Positions 1 to 12,215 of a stretch of DNA of 64,000 nucleotides are shown here, piece after piece. The notes under the pieces are model-generated. The model made no database searches and was not told where the DNA came from. It saw only the letters and a program-made list of their open reading frames with translations. The position numbers and the translations under genes were made by a program. Within the stretch, counting starts at the first letter, position 1, and the number at the start of each line of letters is the position of its first letter. The DNA comes from Phlebopus portentosus. Lineage: Eukaryota > Basidiomycota > Agaricomycetes > Boletales > Boletinellaceae. Location of the stretch: NCBI GenBank assembly GCA_037892935.1, contig JAYXKI010000016.1, positions 310,001-374,000 on the forward strand. Reading direction: 5' to 3'.

Positions 1-2
1 CG

Positions 3-446
3 CTGAATCTCGAGTCCGTTGTCTCTTCCGCTGATGTCATCTGCGCGGCAACATCGAGTACTAAGCCGCTATTTGAAGCGCACTGGGTCAAAAGTGGAAC
101 ACACATAAACCTCGTCGGGAGTTATACACCAGCCATGGCAGAAGCGGATGTTGAAATGATCAAACGAGCTGGAAAAATCCTGGTAGATTCGAAGGAAGCG
201 TGTCTCGTCGAGGCTGGCGAGATAATCGCGGCAAATTTAGCGACAAAGGACCTGGTGGAAATCGGTGAAGCTGTTACAAGCAACGGGAAAGGCATTCCGG
301 ACATCATAACAGCTGTAAAGGAAGCAGGAGATGTAACGATTTTCAAATCCGTTGGGATTGGTTTACAGGATACCGCCATTACAGGCGCTGTCGTACAAAT
401 GTGCTCGTCGATGGGATTAGGCACAAAAATCCCTGGATACTACTGA
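3..446 (+). CDS. Ornithine cyclodeaminase / mu-crystallin family protein, 3' part
   Basis: The reading frame is open from the first bases of the window, so the 5' part of the gene lies outside it; the 147 visible codons are the C-terminal part. The sequence runs from the end of a Rossmann strand (SSADVICAATSST, near residue 11 of the visible part) through INLVGSYTPAMAEAD to a family-like C-terminus ending GTKIPGYY. In this family the Rossmann domain binds NAD(P)(H), and members either cyclise ornithine to proline with loss of ammonia or reduce cyclic ketimines; the visible part cannot separate these. No intron is needed here. The stop is 52 bp from the 3' end of the convergent CoA-transferase gene, so the two transcripts probably overlap at their 3' ends. 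Confidence 0.85.
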   Translation: MNLESVVSSADVICAATSSTKPLFEAHWVKSGTHINLVGSYTPAMAEADVEMIKRAGKILVDSKEACLVEAGEIIAANLATKDLVEIGEAVTSNGKGIPDIITAVKEAGDVTIFKSVGIGLQDTAITGAVVQMCSSMGLGTKIPGYY

Positions 447-498
447 ATGCCAACAACTCGAACTAGAATGACTCTCAATTGATTAATCGATTAACCAT

Positions 499-2392
499 CT
501 ATACAACACCCTTGCGTCGGAGCTCATGTATATCCTCGTCGTTGTATCCAAGCTCTCCAAGCACCTAATACGGACGAATAACGACACTAGCGTCAAGCAA
601 TGCAGACGTAAGAGAATTTTCTCGAGACTCGCCTCGTTAGTATGTTCCGATAACCAGGGCGGTGGACGAGTCATAGGCATCCTCTCACCATTGTACCTGA
701 CCGCAGGAGCGACGAGCTTGACGTTTCCCGAGCGTGGGTGCTTACAAAAAAAACCAAAATAGAGACGTACTCATGCATATAGCGAACAGAGAGAGCATCA
801 TACGTTGATTTCGGTGACTATGCCGCGTGCTTTTGCTTGCGGATGATCAAACGTCTGCTTGATGTTATTAATTGGCCCAAACGGTATGCTATCAACGAAG
901 TATCGGAAATAGCACTGTCAATTGAGCTAAAAGCAGAGCTCACCCTGAGCCAGTGAACTTCTTGAGCCAGTGTTCGCGATCTCGGGTGACTAGCACTTCG
1001 GTTACTATTTCTTTCAATTTATCCCTGTTTGCTACCCTGCTGGCATTTGTGGCAAATCGAACATCAGTAACGAGATCTGGAATATCAAGAACTTTCTCTG
1101 CCAGAGCCGCAAACTACGAGCCGTAACCAAAAGTTAAGAACCAGCCACGGCATTATTAGCATCGAAGAGCACTGGTACCTGTTTGTTGTTCCCTGCACCA
1201 ATCATGATATAACCGTCTTTACATTCAAATGCCTCGTAGGGAGCGATAGATGGATGTGCCGTGCCATGACGGGAGGCTTCTTGGCCAGCGATGAGATAAT
1301 TTGACGCAATATTCGCCAGACCAGCTATCTTCACGGAGGTCTTAGAAACGCTGTTGTTTTCGGTGTCATCGGAATTCAATCATACCTGAGATTCAAATAG
1401 GTTACAATCAATCCATACTCCTTGACCAGTCCCTTCGCGGGAGATTAGTGCAGCCATGATCGCACCATGAGCATACAAGCCTATCAAGGCCAGGTCGTTC
1501 CCTGGTCATCCCAGAAACCCAGTCGTTGGACTCACCAGTGGCAATATCCGTCGCCGCAACTCCAACTTTGCAGGGTGGACGACCGGCCTCACCCGTGCTA
1601 CTCAAGATAGCACGAACTCAATGAGCATTGTCCTCACCATTGCTTGAAATAGGATTTCGAAACTAACATATGCATTAGTCCTGCCTCAGCCTCTATTACA
1701 ACATCGTAACCCGGGTACGATTTATAGGGACCGTCTTGTCCATAACCTAGGTTTACGATGTGAATTGTGGAAAAACTTGTTTGGCGGCAAAAGCATCCAA
1801 TGTACCAGAAATCGAGGCATATACGAGTCTCGGGTTTAACTTGTGGCAGTCTTCCCAACCAAGGCCTAGTTTAGACAGGCGACCAGGAATGAAGTTCTCT
1901 ACCAGCACGTCAACCTTGGCGATCAGTTTGTGTAGTATTTCCAGGCCCTCCGTAGTCTTGAAGTTGACAGTTATAGAGCGCTTGTTTCTATTCACTGCCA
2001 AGAAATAAGCTGATTCTGGAGGCAAGTGCGCGGATGCTCTAGGCGCATTGATCGATAGGGGTGCCGAAGGGGGGGACCAAGATCCTACAGGACATAATGA
2101 GTTTGATAAAGGCAAATGGCGCCGAAGCTGAGGACAAAGCCACTTTACTCGTATCGTCGCCGCCAGTGATGGACTCGACCTTTATGACATCAGCACCGAG
2201 ATCTGCCAACAACATTGTACATGTAGGACCGGCAAGGACTCTTGTAAGATCAAGAATCCGGACATGCCTGAGGGGAGGGGCCATCCCATGGCTAGACGAA
2301 GAAAATCTAACGAATCGCGATTTGCAACTGGCTCTGCCAACATTCAAGAGCCGAGCTTGAGACGGGAAAGCTGTAGGAGCCGGTCTGGGCAT
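499..2392 (-). CDS. SUGCT-like family III (CaiB/BaiF) CoA-transferase, mitochondrial
   Basis: I could join ten exons: 2392-2149, 2084-1806, 1746-1668, 1597-1536, 1480-1386, 1328-1179, 1113-944, 888-804, 740-633, 564-499. They total 1,338 nt (445 codons plus stop), close to the family's usual length. Start 2392 was chosen because it gives an Arg/Ser-rich presequence ([16 protein letters not shown]) typical of mitochondrial import. Family landmarks follow in order: [35 protein letters not shown], then ATDIATG, whose Asp218 matches the catalytic aspartate that forms the acyl-enzyme in family III transferases. The closest type is succinate-hydroxymethylglutarate (glutarate) CoA-transferase, which moves CoA from succinyl-CoA to a dicarboxylic acid. 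Nine introns of 55-70 nt; eight are GT-AG and the last (565-632) appears to be GC-AG. The substrate assignment is inference. Confidence 0.88.
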
Positions 2393-2660
2393 GGTGAACT
2401 GGCGATGAAGGAGGAAGCCAATCAACACTTTACACATTCTACCACAGCTAACAAAAGGCCAATGGCAAAAGACCGAGTGAGGGCTAATGGCCATGAGTCA
2501 GCGGATGACATAATCACGGGATCGTCGGTGCTGCTGTTTCCGGACTCGCTGGCCAGGAAATGAACGAACTGTAGCGTCAGCGTCGCTGCTCTCTCTCCTT
2601 TCTACCCTCATCATCTCCCTCAACGCGTCCAGCACCGCGCACAAATCGTCGCTGACAACG
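2393..2660. promoter_or_regulatory. Shared divergent promoter of SUGCT-like gene and OGDH E1 gene
   Basis: These 268 bp separate the two start codons and must contain both core promoters and 5' UTRs. A CT-rich stretch (about 2588-2610) lies upstream of the OGDH start. I see no convincing TATA box. Confidence 0.55.
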
Positions 2661-5600
2661 ATGTTGCGCAGGCAGGTCCTTCGCAATCTCCCCCGTCGTG
2701 GTCGTGTTCTCAGTCGACCGCGTTGTCTGGCTACCGCCGCGCCATCTCCCAATGACGCATTTGCGAACGGAACTAATGCATACTACGTTGAGGAGATGTA
2801 TCGTCATTGGCGCCAGGATCCCAAGTCCGTCCATGCCTCTTGGGATGCCTATTTCTCTGGCATGGACAAGGGCCTCCCTAGTCCTCAGGCATTCCAGCCC
2901 CCTCCTTCGTTCCTCCCTCAGCCCGTCGGAGGTGCTCCTACCCTAGAGGTTGGTCGGGGTGCAAAGCTCGATGATCATCTAAAGGTGCTTTTGTTCATTT
3001 CATAAGGGACATCGAATATTAACGTTCCTCTGTGCCGAAAAGGTGCAATTATTGGTCCGAGCATACCAAGTGCGCGGACATCATATTGCGGACCTCGACC
3101 CTTTGGGTATCTTGGACGCCGACTTGGCTGATGTCAGACCTCCAGAGCTCGAGCTTAGCCATTATAGCTTCACAGAAGCGGATCTTGACAAGGAGATTGC
3201 CTTAGGTCCTGGCATTCTTCCTCACTTTGCTACAGAGGACCGGAAAACGATGACTCTGCGTGAAATCGTCAAGACCTGTCAAAGGATCTACTGTACGCAA
3301 TAATTCTTATCTCGGTGATCAACGGATGCTTCATACAGAACGGCATATCTCTAGGTGGTGCCGTCGGTATCCAATACGTTCACATTCCGGATAAGGATCA
3401 ATGTGACTGGATCCGAGAACGGGTTGAAATTCCAAAGCCATGGAATTACACGGTTGATGAGAAGCGCATGATCCTGGATCGACTCATGTGGTCCGAATCG
3501 TTCGAGAAGTTTATTGCGAGCAAATATCCGAACGAAAAACGATTTGGATTGGAAGGGTGCGAAGCTCTCATTCCGGGAATGAAGGCACTTATAGATCGCT
3601 CTGTTGAGCATGGCATCAAGCATGTCACTCTGGGCATGCCACATCGGGGTAGACTGAATGTGTTAGCAAACGTCATCCGAAAGCCGATAGAAGCCATCCT
3701 TAACGAGTTTTCCGGGACTGCTGACCCTGATGATTGGCCCGCCGGAGACGTCAAATATCACCTAGGCGCTAATTACGTCCGACCGACGCCGTCGGGAAAG
3801 AAGGTTTCGTTGTCCTTGGTTGCGAATCCTTCGCATCTCGAGGCCTGCGATCCGGTCGTTCTCGGCAAGACACGAGCCATCCAACATTTTGAAGGAGACG
3901 AAGCCATCCATACTACTGCCATGGGTGTACTTCTTCATGGTGACGCAGCATTCGCAGGTCAGGGCGTCGTTTATGAGACAATGGGTTTCCACAATCTTCC
4001 GAATTATGGCACCGGTGGAACAATTCATCTGATCATCAATAATCAGATCGGTTTTACTACGGATCCACGCTTTGCTCGCTCTACGGCCTATCCGTCTGAT
4101 ATTGCGAAGAGTATTGATGCGCCTATCTTCCATGTCAATGGCGACAATGTGGAGGCAGTTACATTCGTCTGTCAACTTGCAGCTGACTATCGAGCGAAGT
4201 ACAAGAAGGATGTTGTTATTGACATCGTTTGCTATCGACGATACGGTCACAATGAGACAGACCAACCAAGTTTCACCCAACCAAGGATGTACAAGGCAAT
4301 TCAAAAACAACCTACGCCGTTGACCAAGTACACTAAATTCTTGATCGATCGTGGTACCTTTACTGAGAAGGATATCGAAGATCACAAGAAGTGGGTGTGG
4401 GGGATGCTGGAGAAAGCAGCAGCGGCTGCGAAGGACTACACTCCCACGAGCAAGGAATGGCTGTCAGCGTCGTGGCAAGGCTTCCCGTCTCCGAAGCAAC
4501 TTGCAGAACAAACGTTACCAACTCGTCCCACGGGCGCGTCCGAGGATACACTCAAACGTATTGGCAAGGCCATCTCAACGTACCCACAGGGATTCAACGT
4601 TCATCGGAATCTCGCCCGGATTTTAGCAAACCGGGGAAAGACAGTAGAAGAAGGAACAAACATCGATTGGGCGACCGCGGAAGCACTGGCCTTCGGATGT
4701 CTGGTCCTGGAAAAGAATCACGTTCGCGTCTCTGGACAGGATGTAGAACGTGGAACATTCTCGCAGCGGCACGCGGTCCTTCATGATCAAGAAAACGAAC
4801 AACAATACGTCCCTCTCAACAACCTTGGCTCGAACCAAGCAAGGTTTGTCATATGCAACTCGTCTCTGTCTGAATATGGAACCCTGGGTTTTGAGCTTGG
4901 ATACTCGCTTGTCTCACCCGATAATCTAACTGTTTGGGAAGCTCAGTTCGGGGACTTCGCAAACAACGCCCAATGCATTATTGACCAGTATATCGCTTCG
5001 GGCGAAAGAAAGTGGCTCCAGCGTACTGGTCTGGTGATGAGCTTGCCCCATGGTTACGATGGCCAAGGTCCTGAGCATTCTAGTGGTCGTATAGAACGAT
5101 TCCTGCAGCTTTGTGACGATCATCCCCATATTTTCCCGACAGCAGAAAAGATCGAAAGACAGCACCAGGATTGCAATATGCAGATTGTCTATCCTTCGTG
5201 AGTACCGACTAGCATTCCGAGCTGATGGTCAATCTGACGAGGTACATCTAGGACTCCCGCGAATTATGTACTTATGTCTACTCATTTTAACCTGCTTGTG
5301 TCTCTGACTTATTGATACAGTTCCATGTTCTTAGGCGTCAGATAAGGCGCGATTTCAGGAAACCTGTGAGTTTGCCTTGAGAAGACCTTCTCCGTTGCTT
5401 AACACCTTTTCCTAGCTGGTATTATTTTTCTCGAAGTCACTTCTTAGACACCCGCGGGCTCGTTCCGACCTCGTTGAAATGATGGATGACACGCACTTCG
5501 AGCGATACCTCCCGGAGGCCAGCGACGATCTCGTAGCCCCAGAAGACATCCGCAGACACATCCTTTGCACAGGTGCGACGGGCCCACGTTTGTTTCATCG

Positions 5601-6137
5601 AGTAATTAACATTTATTTTGCGCTAAAGGTCAGGTCTATTATACGCTTCTCCAAAAGAGAGAAGAAAAGGGCATACGTGACGTTGCCATAAGCCGACTGG
5701 AACAGATTTCTCCGTTCCCTTATGATCTTGTAAGTGTTTATTATGAAATAAATTTGCGATCCCCTAACTAAACGAAGATACTAGCTCACGCCGCACCTGG
5801 ACAAATACCCTAATGCCGATATTCTCTGGTGTCAGGTTCGTGTTAAGCCATAATTGATATTACCGCCCATTGATAACCTCACATGTCACTTCAGGAGGAA
5901 CCTTTGAATAATGGTGCTTGGAGTTATGTGGAACCGCGAATTTCCACTGCAGCTAGTGAGACTGTCTATCACAAAGGCAAGAACCCTCTATATGCAGGTC
6001 GCGATCCAGCGAGTTCGGTAGCTACCGGAAGCAAGGTTCGCCTTTTACCACCTTGTGCGTGGCTGGTTCCTGACAAATTATCGTAGACGCTTCATTACAA
6101 GGAGATTGAGCAGTTCCTTGCAGCCGCCTTTGAATAG
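2661..6137 (+). CDS. KGD1: 2-oxoglutarate dehydrogenase E1 component, mitochondrial
   Basis: Thiamine-diphosphate-dependent E1 of the 2-oxoglutarate dehydrogenase complex (TCA cycle): it decarboxylates 2-oxoglutarate and passes the succinyl group to E2. Exons: 2661-2984, 3043-3292, 3355-5197, 5252-5267, 5321-5365, 5416-5572, 5629-5729, 5785-5835, 5895-6035, 6087-6137. They total 2,979 nt (992 codons), the normal family length. A basic N-terminal presequence ([19 protein letters not shown]) is followed by the E1 N-terminal segment ([10 protein letters not shown]), [17 protein letters not shown], the TPP region with GDAAFAGQG and [10 protein letters not shown], then [14 protein letters not shown] and [15 protein letters not shown]. 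It ends LAAAFE. Exon 4 is only 16 nt and is required to encode TPANY in frame. Intron 1 has a weak donor (GTGCTT). It shares its promoter with the SUGCT-like gene and ends 65 bp from CHL1 (convergent). All key regions are present; I see no damage. Confidence 0.96.
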
Positions 6138-6202
6138 TGTTTACATTCCTACATTTGTCTAATACGATCGATTCCTACAATAAATCTTCCAATGGCTGGA
6201 AG

Positions 6203-9200
6203 TTATGGACGTTTAGATCGATAGAACTCGCCTAGCGACTTCATTGCTTGTCCAAAGCTCTCAGGGACAGCAATGTCCTGACAAATCCAACCTGGGAGTT
6301 TGGCCTGGACTTTCTGGGAACTATAACGCTTGTCTACAAGAATGAGTGTCGACCAATCGTTTTGGTGTCTGATGGCACGTCCTAAACTCGCTTGAGTAAT
6401 CCGTATGCATGATGGCCAAAGCTCTATTACACACCGATGCTCTGGTTGACAGCCCTCATGGCTAAGTTCTCGTACAGCTCGTTTCCAGGATCAACTTCTT
6501 TGTCACTGGTGGTTTGCTTGTGTTTCCTCATGTATTTCATCCGCTCTTTTAATTCCGGGGAAGCAATGTTGGGGTATGGAATACCGACAAGTACGACGGC
6601 ACGGGCCAGCTCATCGGCGAAATTTAGTCCTTCAGAAAGCTTCGCGCCGACAACAGCGAAGAGCATGGCTCCTCTGCTAGTTCTGAATGTCTAGACGCCC
6701 GATGAAAAGCCCAATTCCACAGACAAAAGCAATCAAAGATACCTCGTTACAGGCCAGTGCATATTGCTGAAGAATATCGTCGACTTCAGCATTTGCATGC
6801 GGCTCATAAAATAGCTGATTAAAGGCTATTAGAAGGTTATCGGCTGGATAACTGCTGTTCGATCTGACCTGTTTCTTCTGCCGTATCCTACTCAAGAGCC
6901 CATTTGTGTTCCAGACTCGCTTCACTTTGTCCAGAAAGGCGTACGACGGGAAGAAAACGACGGCGCCGTTGGGACAGACCTGTTTCTTTAGAGTCAACAC
7001 ATCAAATAGTATATGAATTGTTGAACGACTAGATTCTCGCACACTGGCCAAGTTAAACAAACACTGTCCAAGGTCATCGATCTTCTGATTCTATTAGACA
7101 CTCTTGAATAAAGGATTAAACCATTAAGTAAACGCACCAACGATTTGTCTTCCCGATCTTTGAACCTGAACTCGAGATCCCTCCCCCGAGGACCGGTTCC
7201 TAATACTAGGCATAGAAGATTTGCTCGAGGTATGACATGACCGCAAGAGAACACGGTTAATTGCTCCCGCGCGATATTCGGGAAAAGTTGCAACGCCATA
7301 TCAGAAACCTGTAATAATAATAAAATACCTCGAGGTTGGTCAGACGGGGAACACGGACTGGTGACATTGTTCCACCAGCTAATATCACGCTTCGTGCACT
7401 TCGCGCAATACATTCAAAGTAGGTAGCTGGGTTGAGATGTTGATATTTGATTGTTTTTCCCCTTGACACGAACTGGTTCTCTGCAACGGTAATGACTCCG
7501 TCTACGTATTATGTATGTCAGCCCATGACTGGGAACATAATAAGCCCCACTCTACCTTCGATATGATTCGTCAGCTTTGAAATAAAAGCTTCCACGGTGT
7601 GTAAAGGAAGCAGCGAGGCTCCACGGACATCACTGTTGTCCTCTTTCGCAGCAGTCAATATACGAATCATGTTACGGTCCACCGGTTACCTTTGTCAATA
7701 TACTGCCTTTTCTCAGAATATCTGCTGACTTTTCGTGCTATCTGTGTGTTGATAGTGTCACTTGCGACACCCTGAGTCATAGCGTGAATATCTACCTTGC
7801 TTGTCGTTAAATAAGATTGTAGTTCGTGAAGGTTGATCCCGTTCACTTTGTTCCCCAAGCTTTCCACAAACTCTGACACAGAGGTCACGCTATTGTGTGC
7901 AGCAGATCTACTCTCGACAAATTGGCGTAAGGCCAGAAGAAAAAGTATCAGGCGCTTCAACTGGACTGAGTTAGTAGAATTCAATCTTGTTCGAAAGCGG
8001 CTCAAGTAAGCCGTCAGCTGTTCGATTGCAGCCTGTAGCATGGAAACCGATAGCTCGATGGTATGTAATTGAAGCAGAGCATCAATTAAATCTAATAACA
8101 CGTCAGCTGGCTTTTTTGATATTGGGCCAAGCGAAACACACTGTGAGCTTCGTCAATAATCACGATCTGATCCTGCACGTTTATGTCGAGAGCCTTTCTG
8201 GATTGCTCGTGGAGAAGTAAATTATACGGCAATGTTACAAGCTTGTCGGTGACGGTGTGCAAGTAATATCTTCAGTTCGCACATTCGTATATAAAATTTA
8301 AATCATCTCATACCTCAGCGGATGCGATTGCCGAACGGGAACCGAAATACGGACATAATTTCATGTCTTTCCCAGCGATGACCAAATCTTCGATGTCTTT
8401 AGGTGAGGCCTGCAGTACATCCGTTTCTTCAATGCCTCGTAAAATTCTTTTGGTGCAGGCGACTTACCAAGATGCGGTCGCGGAAGTCATCTAATCGATG
8501 TTCTTCTCCTAGCGGTGGTAGATACGGACATCGTTCCTCCCGGCGACCTACAGTCCGGATTAGCCTGAGGACGGCAGTTAGTCCTTAACTCGCACCAGAA
8601 AGCAACTGGCGGCATCCTTCGTCCAAGTCAACGGTTCGCGTCCGTAACTGTTCGTTGATGCAGAGATGGTTACGTGAGGCCAAAGACACACTCCGAGGAA
8701 AGCGTGGCGGCCGACTGGCAAGATGACAAGGATCTATGCTGTCCTCCTCCAGACCATCTGGCACTCCAGGAATCGGCTTCAGCGCCAGTAACTCGCGGAT
8801 CACTTGCGACAGCTGCGAATGTGTTCGCGAGGCAAAGAAAATCTGCCAACTTCGTTAAGGGGAAGACAATATAGCCAGATACTATCCCTCACCTTGGTGG
8901 GAGACGGCAAGAGCCTATTTGTCCTATTGCATATATGACCGTCAGGGAAACTTGATTTCGAAATACATACAGTACAGTATAATACGAACCGATCATTGCT
9001 CAGCGGTGGTATGAGACCCTCTTGAGCATCACTACTCTCTGAATCTGGCAACAAAGATTCATCATCAGGGTCGTTGTGTTTTCTGCCTCTTGGGCTACAG
9101 ATTCTCTGCATCAAATAAGAAACAATACGAGCTGCAATCGAGCATCGAAGCGAACCGGTCTTTTTGTGACTCTCGCATGCTCCCTCCTCGAAGATTCTTC

Positions 9201-9681
9201 TTTTTCACGCAGATCCGCGAGGTATTGTTGGAGGTCGAGTTCCTCTGTCTCTATTTCGTTCTTCAGACGCTCGAGGGTTTGCACTATGACCCATTCGGGA
9301 TCTAACATGGAGAGTATCACACACGTCTGTCCGTACACTATACTCGCGGCCACTGCGTACCGTCCGTGAAACGAAAAGAGTCCCGTAAGCTTTCCAATGT
9401 GATCCGCTTACTGCGTTGACTATCATCCCGTAGCCATGTCAGAGAGCTTGTAAGAAGACTAAGTGTTTTTCCCTATATTCAGACGTCATGAGCCTCTCCC
9501 GTCTCGGACCGAACGCGTAAATGAATGATATTACAGTGCCAGTTGGACTCTCGGCTATTGCTAACTTACGATTCTCTATGGCGGAGTAGACATGCCTCAT
9601 GAAATCTTTCTGAATCGGATAGGGTTGTTCGAATGGAAAGGCGCGAAATTGCTCCGGGACACTCAATTTCACGCCGTCCAT
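6203..9681 (-). CDS. CHL1: CHL1/DDX11-type ATP-dependent DNA helicase (XPD-like, Fe-S)
   Basis: Superfamily 2 helicase of the XPD/FANCJ/CHL1 group, which acts in the nucleus in sister-chromatid cohesion and replication-fork processing. Start 9681 (MDGVKLSVPEQF) gives the conserved N-terminus with the Q-like segment FPFEQPYPIQKDFM. Walker A SPTGTGKT is formed across the first intron. In order on the minus strand follow motif Ia (FASRTHSQL, near 8845-8820), the Fe-S loop (RCPYLPPL, near 8540, and CPYFGSR, near 8350), a DEAH box (VIIDEAHS, near 8145), the segment ILAGGTMSP (near 7360), the VVFFPSYAFL segment (near 6960), motif V (GAKLSEGLNF, near 6640) and motif VI spliced as QSIG|RAIRHQNDW (near 6440-6370). 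The frame ends at TAA 6203-6205. It has many short introns; I did not fix every junction. An open frame reaching up to 10044 is spurious AT-rich read-through, not a longer N-terminus. Confidence 0.92.
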
Positions 9682-10568
9682 TTTTCCAGCTGCGAAGACG
9701 ATGAGGGAGAAAGAACAAGATTTATAATAGTATACATACAGTATACAATGTACATGGATATTATATAAGCCACCAAAAAAAGTGAATAACAACAACCCAT
9801 GTGACTGCGGTAGAGGTTCTACATCACATGACCGTGACATTCTGTGACTAAGCACATGATTCAGCTTAAAATGAAATATTGAATTTGTAAAGAAAATGTG
9901 TAGGTTACATAGTGCTATCTGTAATAAAGGGAAGGAAATATAGTAGTCATAGGGAAAAAAATATCCTTTAAAACTGAGAAAAGACTTAAAGTTGTAGAAA
10001 AAAACCCTATAGTAGTTGAAAGATGTGTTTAAAAAAATAAACATATAATTCTAATAGTTAGTTAAAAATTCACACAGCATCTGGAGGGAGGATCTATGAA
10101 TGGAAAGTGTTATACTATTGTTATACTACTGTTATATAAAGTATAAACACTTAAGTATATAATACGGTACAGTATCTGGCTTATAATAGTGTATGCACTG
10201 AATAGTTAGTGCTAGATGTATAATGCTGTGTGAAATTTGTATATAATATATTGACTATAGCTTAGAGGTGAGCTATTTCAGTAGTATACCATTAAAGCCA
10301 TATTAGTAACTGCTTAGATAAGAGGTGACATCAAGTAGGGTAGTTATATAAGGAGTAAAGCTCTAGTAGTTATATCAACATATTCAATACTATATTACTT
10401 TATGCTATAACTAGTACATATATTGAGTAAGGTGTATATATATGTTAACTGTTGAGCTAGGTAGGATCTGTATTGTGTTCTCAGATGCAATAAACAATAT
10501 CTTCATCTGCTTTTAGAGAATTTTAGCTAACTAAATCAGGTGAGAAAAAGTAGGTAAAAGAGAAGTAA
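9682..10568. other. AT-rich intergenic sequence, no gene seen
   Basis: Upstream flank of CHL1 grading into AT-rich, CpG-poor DNA. I see no coding potential, RNA gene or clear repeat unit. The CHL1 promoter should lie in the first few hundred bases. Confidence 0.6.
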
Positions 10569-11658
10569 TTACAGCTAGTTGCAAAATTGTTGGCAATCAT
10601 GTGATTTCACCACTTTTCATATCACAAGTGCCTCAAAACACAGATAAAATCATATCTCACCCAAAACTCAATGGTTTCACATTATCTAAGTTGCTAAATT
10701 TATATTTTCAAAAGGGCTTTCATTTAGAAACAAAGATTGAGAAAATAGAGCAAAAAATGACCCCAAAATAGCAAAAATATTGTTTTTTGCCTCTTCTTTG
10801 CATATACATTTTTTTCTATGATCCCTGCTGGTCCATCACCTCCCCAAAGCTTTCCAAAATGATAACATGATTATACTATGAATTTACAGTCTGAATTTGA
10901 GTTGAATTGTGTACCAGAATGTACTGCTTTGAGGCATGCCTGAATCACTCAAAACTCATCATTCCCCCCTAGCCTCCCAAGCATCAGAAAAAATTCTTAC
11001 AGGTCAGATTCATGCATGTAAATTCACTATAGATTAAATACATGAGCTTTGAGCACCACCTGTTGCTGTAGGATCCACTGGGGAGCTGTGCTGAACAAGT
11101 AGTTCTAGTTGTATGCACCATTCTAGACAGCATCTTCTCAGCTCACCAGTGCAAGCTGAGGCCCTAGCTAATATATAAACCTAGTCTATTACATCTGAAA
11201 TGGATTTATATGTATGAATCTGACCTGTAAGAATTTTTTCTGATGCTTGGGAGGCTAGGAGGAAATGATAAGTTTTGAGTGATTCAGGCATGCCTTAAAG
11301 CAGTACATTTTGATATACAATTCAACTCAAATTCAGGCTTTAAATTCATAGTATAATCATGTTATCATTTTGGACAGCTTTGAGGAGGTGCTGGACCAGC
11401 AGGAAGTACAGAAAAAAATGTGCATGCAAAGAAGAGGCAAAAAACAATATTTTTGCTATTTTGGGGTCATTTTTTGCTCTATTTTCTCAATCTTTGTTTC
11501 TTAATGAAAGCCCTTTTGAAAATATGAATTTAGCAACTTAGATAATGTGAAACCATTGAGTTTTGGGTGAGATATGATTTTATCTGTGTTTTAAGGCACT
11601 TGTGACATAAAAAGTGGTGAAATCACATGATTGCCAACAATTTTGCAACTAGCTGTAA
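10569..11658. repeat. Long inverted repeat (455-bp arms, 180-bp spacer)
   Basis: The left arm 10569-11023 and right arm 11204-11658 are reverse complements of each other over their full length, with scattered substitutions. The outer ends are TTACAGCTAG at the left and CTAGCTGTAA at the right. The spacer 11024-11203 has no ORF. I find no CG dinucleotide in the whole repeat. I do not see a clear target-site duplication outside the ends. It could be a foldback-type or other non-autonomous DNA element; its transcript would form a long hairpin. It encodes nothing recognisable. Confidence 0.85.
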
Positions 11659-11760
11659 ATATAAATTGTGATGATATAAGTTAAAATAAAAAATGAGACT
11701 GAGAAGAAAGAAGAGATAAAAGACAATAATAGTAGAAAATGAAAGGTGTTTTAGGTTTTG

Positions 11761-12215
11761 TTTACTGCCTTTTTTAGAAGTATTGTCACACATGATATTT
11801 TATCATTTTTGGCCCCTCCTGGACCTCAAAACACAAAATAACTTATATCTTACCTAATACTTGACCGTTTTACGTGATCTAAGTTTTTAAATTCATCTTT
11901 TGATTGCTAATTTTGTATTCCAACTTGAATGAAAAAATTTAGTGCATAATTGACCTTGAAACAATAAAAAATAGTGATTTTGAGCACATTCCTCTTCTCA
12001 AAATTTTTCTGACCTCAGAATTGGCTGTACAGCTCCCCAGCCTAGCCTAAAATGATAATATTACTCTATTATGAATTTACAGACTAAATCTAAACCAAGT
12101 TATGTGCTGAATATCCCAGTTTGAGGCACCTCTGAATCACCTCAAATCAGTTATTTTCTCCTAAGCTCCCAGACCCCAGAAAAATTCTTCTAGGCCAGAT
12201 TAATATATGTAAAAC
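11761..12215 (+). repeat. Diverged single-arm relative of the 10.6-kb inverted repeat
   Basis: This stretch follows the left arm of the neighbouring inverted repeat in the same order of short matching blocks: CCTCAAAACACA, then GATCTAAGTTTTTAAATT, ATGAATTTACAG, TGAGGCACCTCTGAATCA and AAAAATTCTTCTAGG. Its start (TTTACTGCCTTTTTTAGAAG) recurs in direct orientation at 12239 as TTTACAGCCTTTTTTATAAG. It therefore appears to be an old copy of half of the same family. Confidence 0.55.

Noticed and set aside
526..762. 78-codon plus-strand frame after the cyclodeaminase gene
   Set aside because: Opposite strand of the last two CoA-transferase exons.
3762..4385. 207-codon minus-strand frame
   Set aside because: Shadow of the conserved OGDH exon on the opposite strand.
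9439..10044. 201-codon minus-strand frame covering the CHL1 start
   Set aside because: Only the part from 9681 downward matches CHL1; the upstream part is AT-rich, Phe/Tyr-rich read-through outside the gene.
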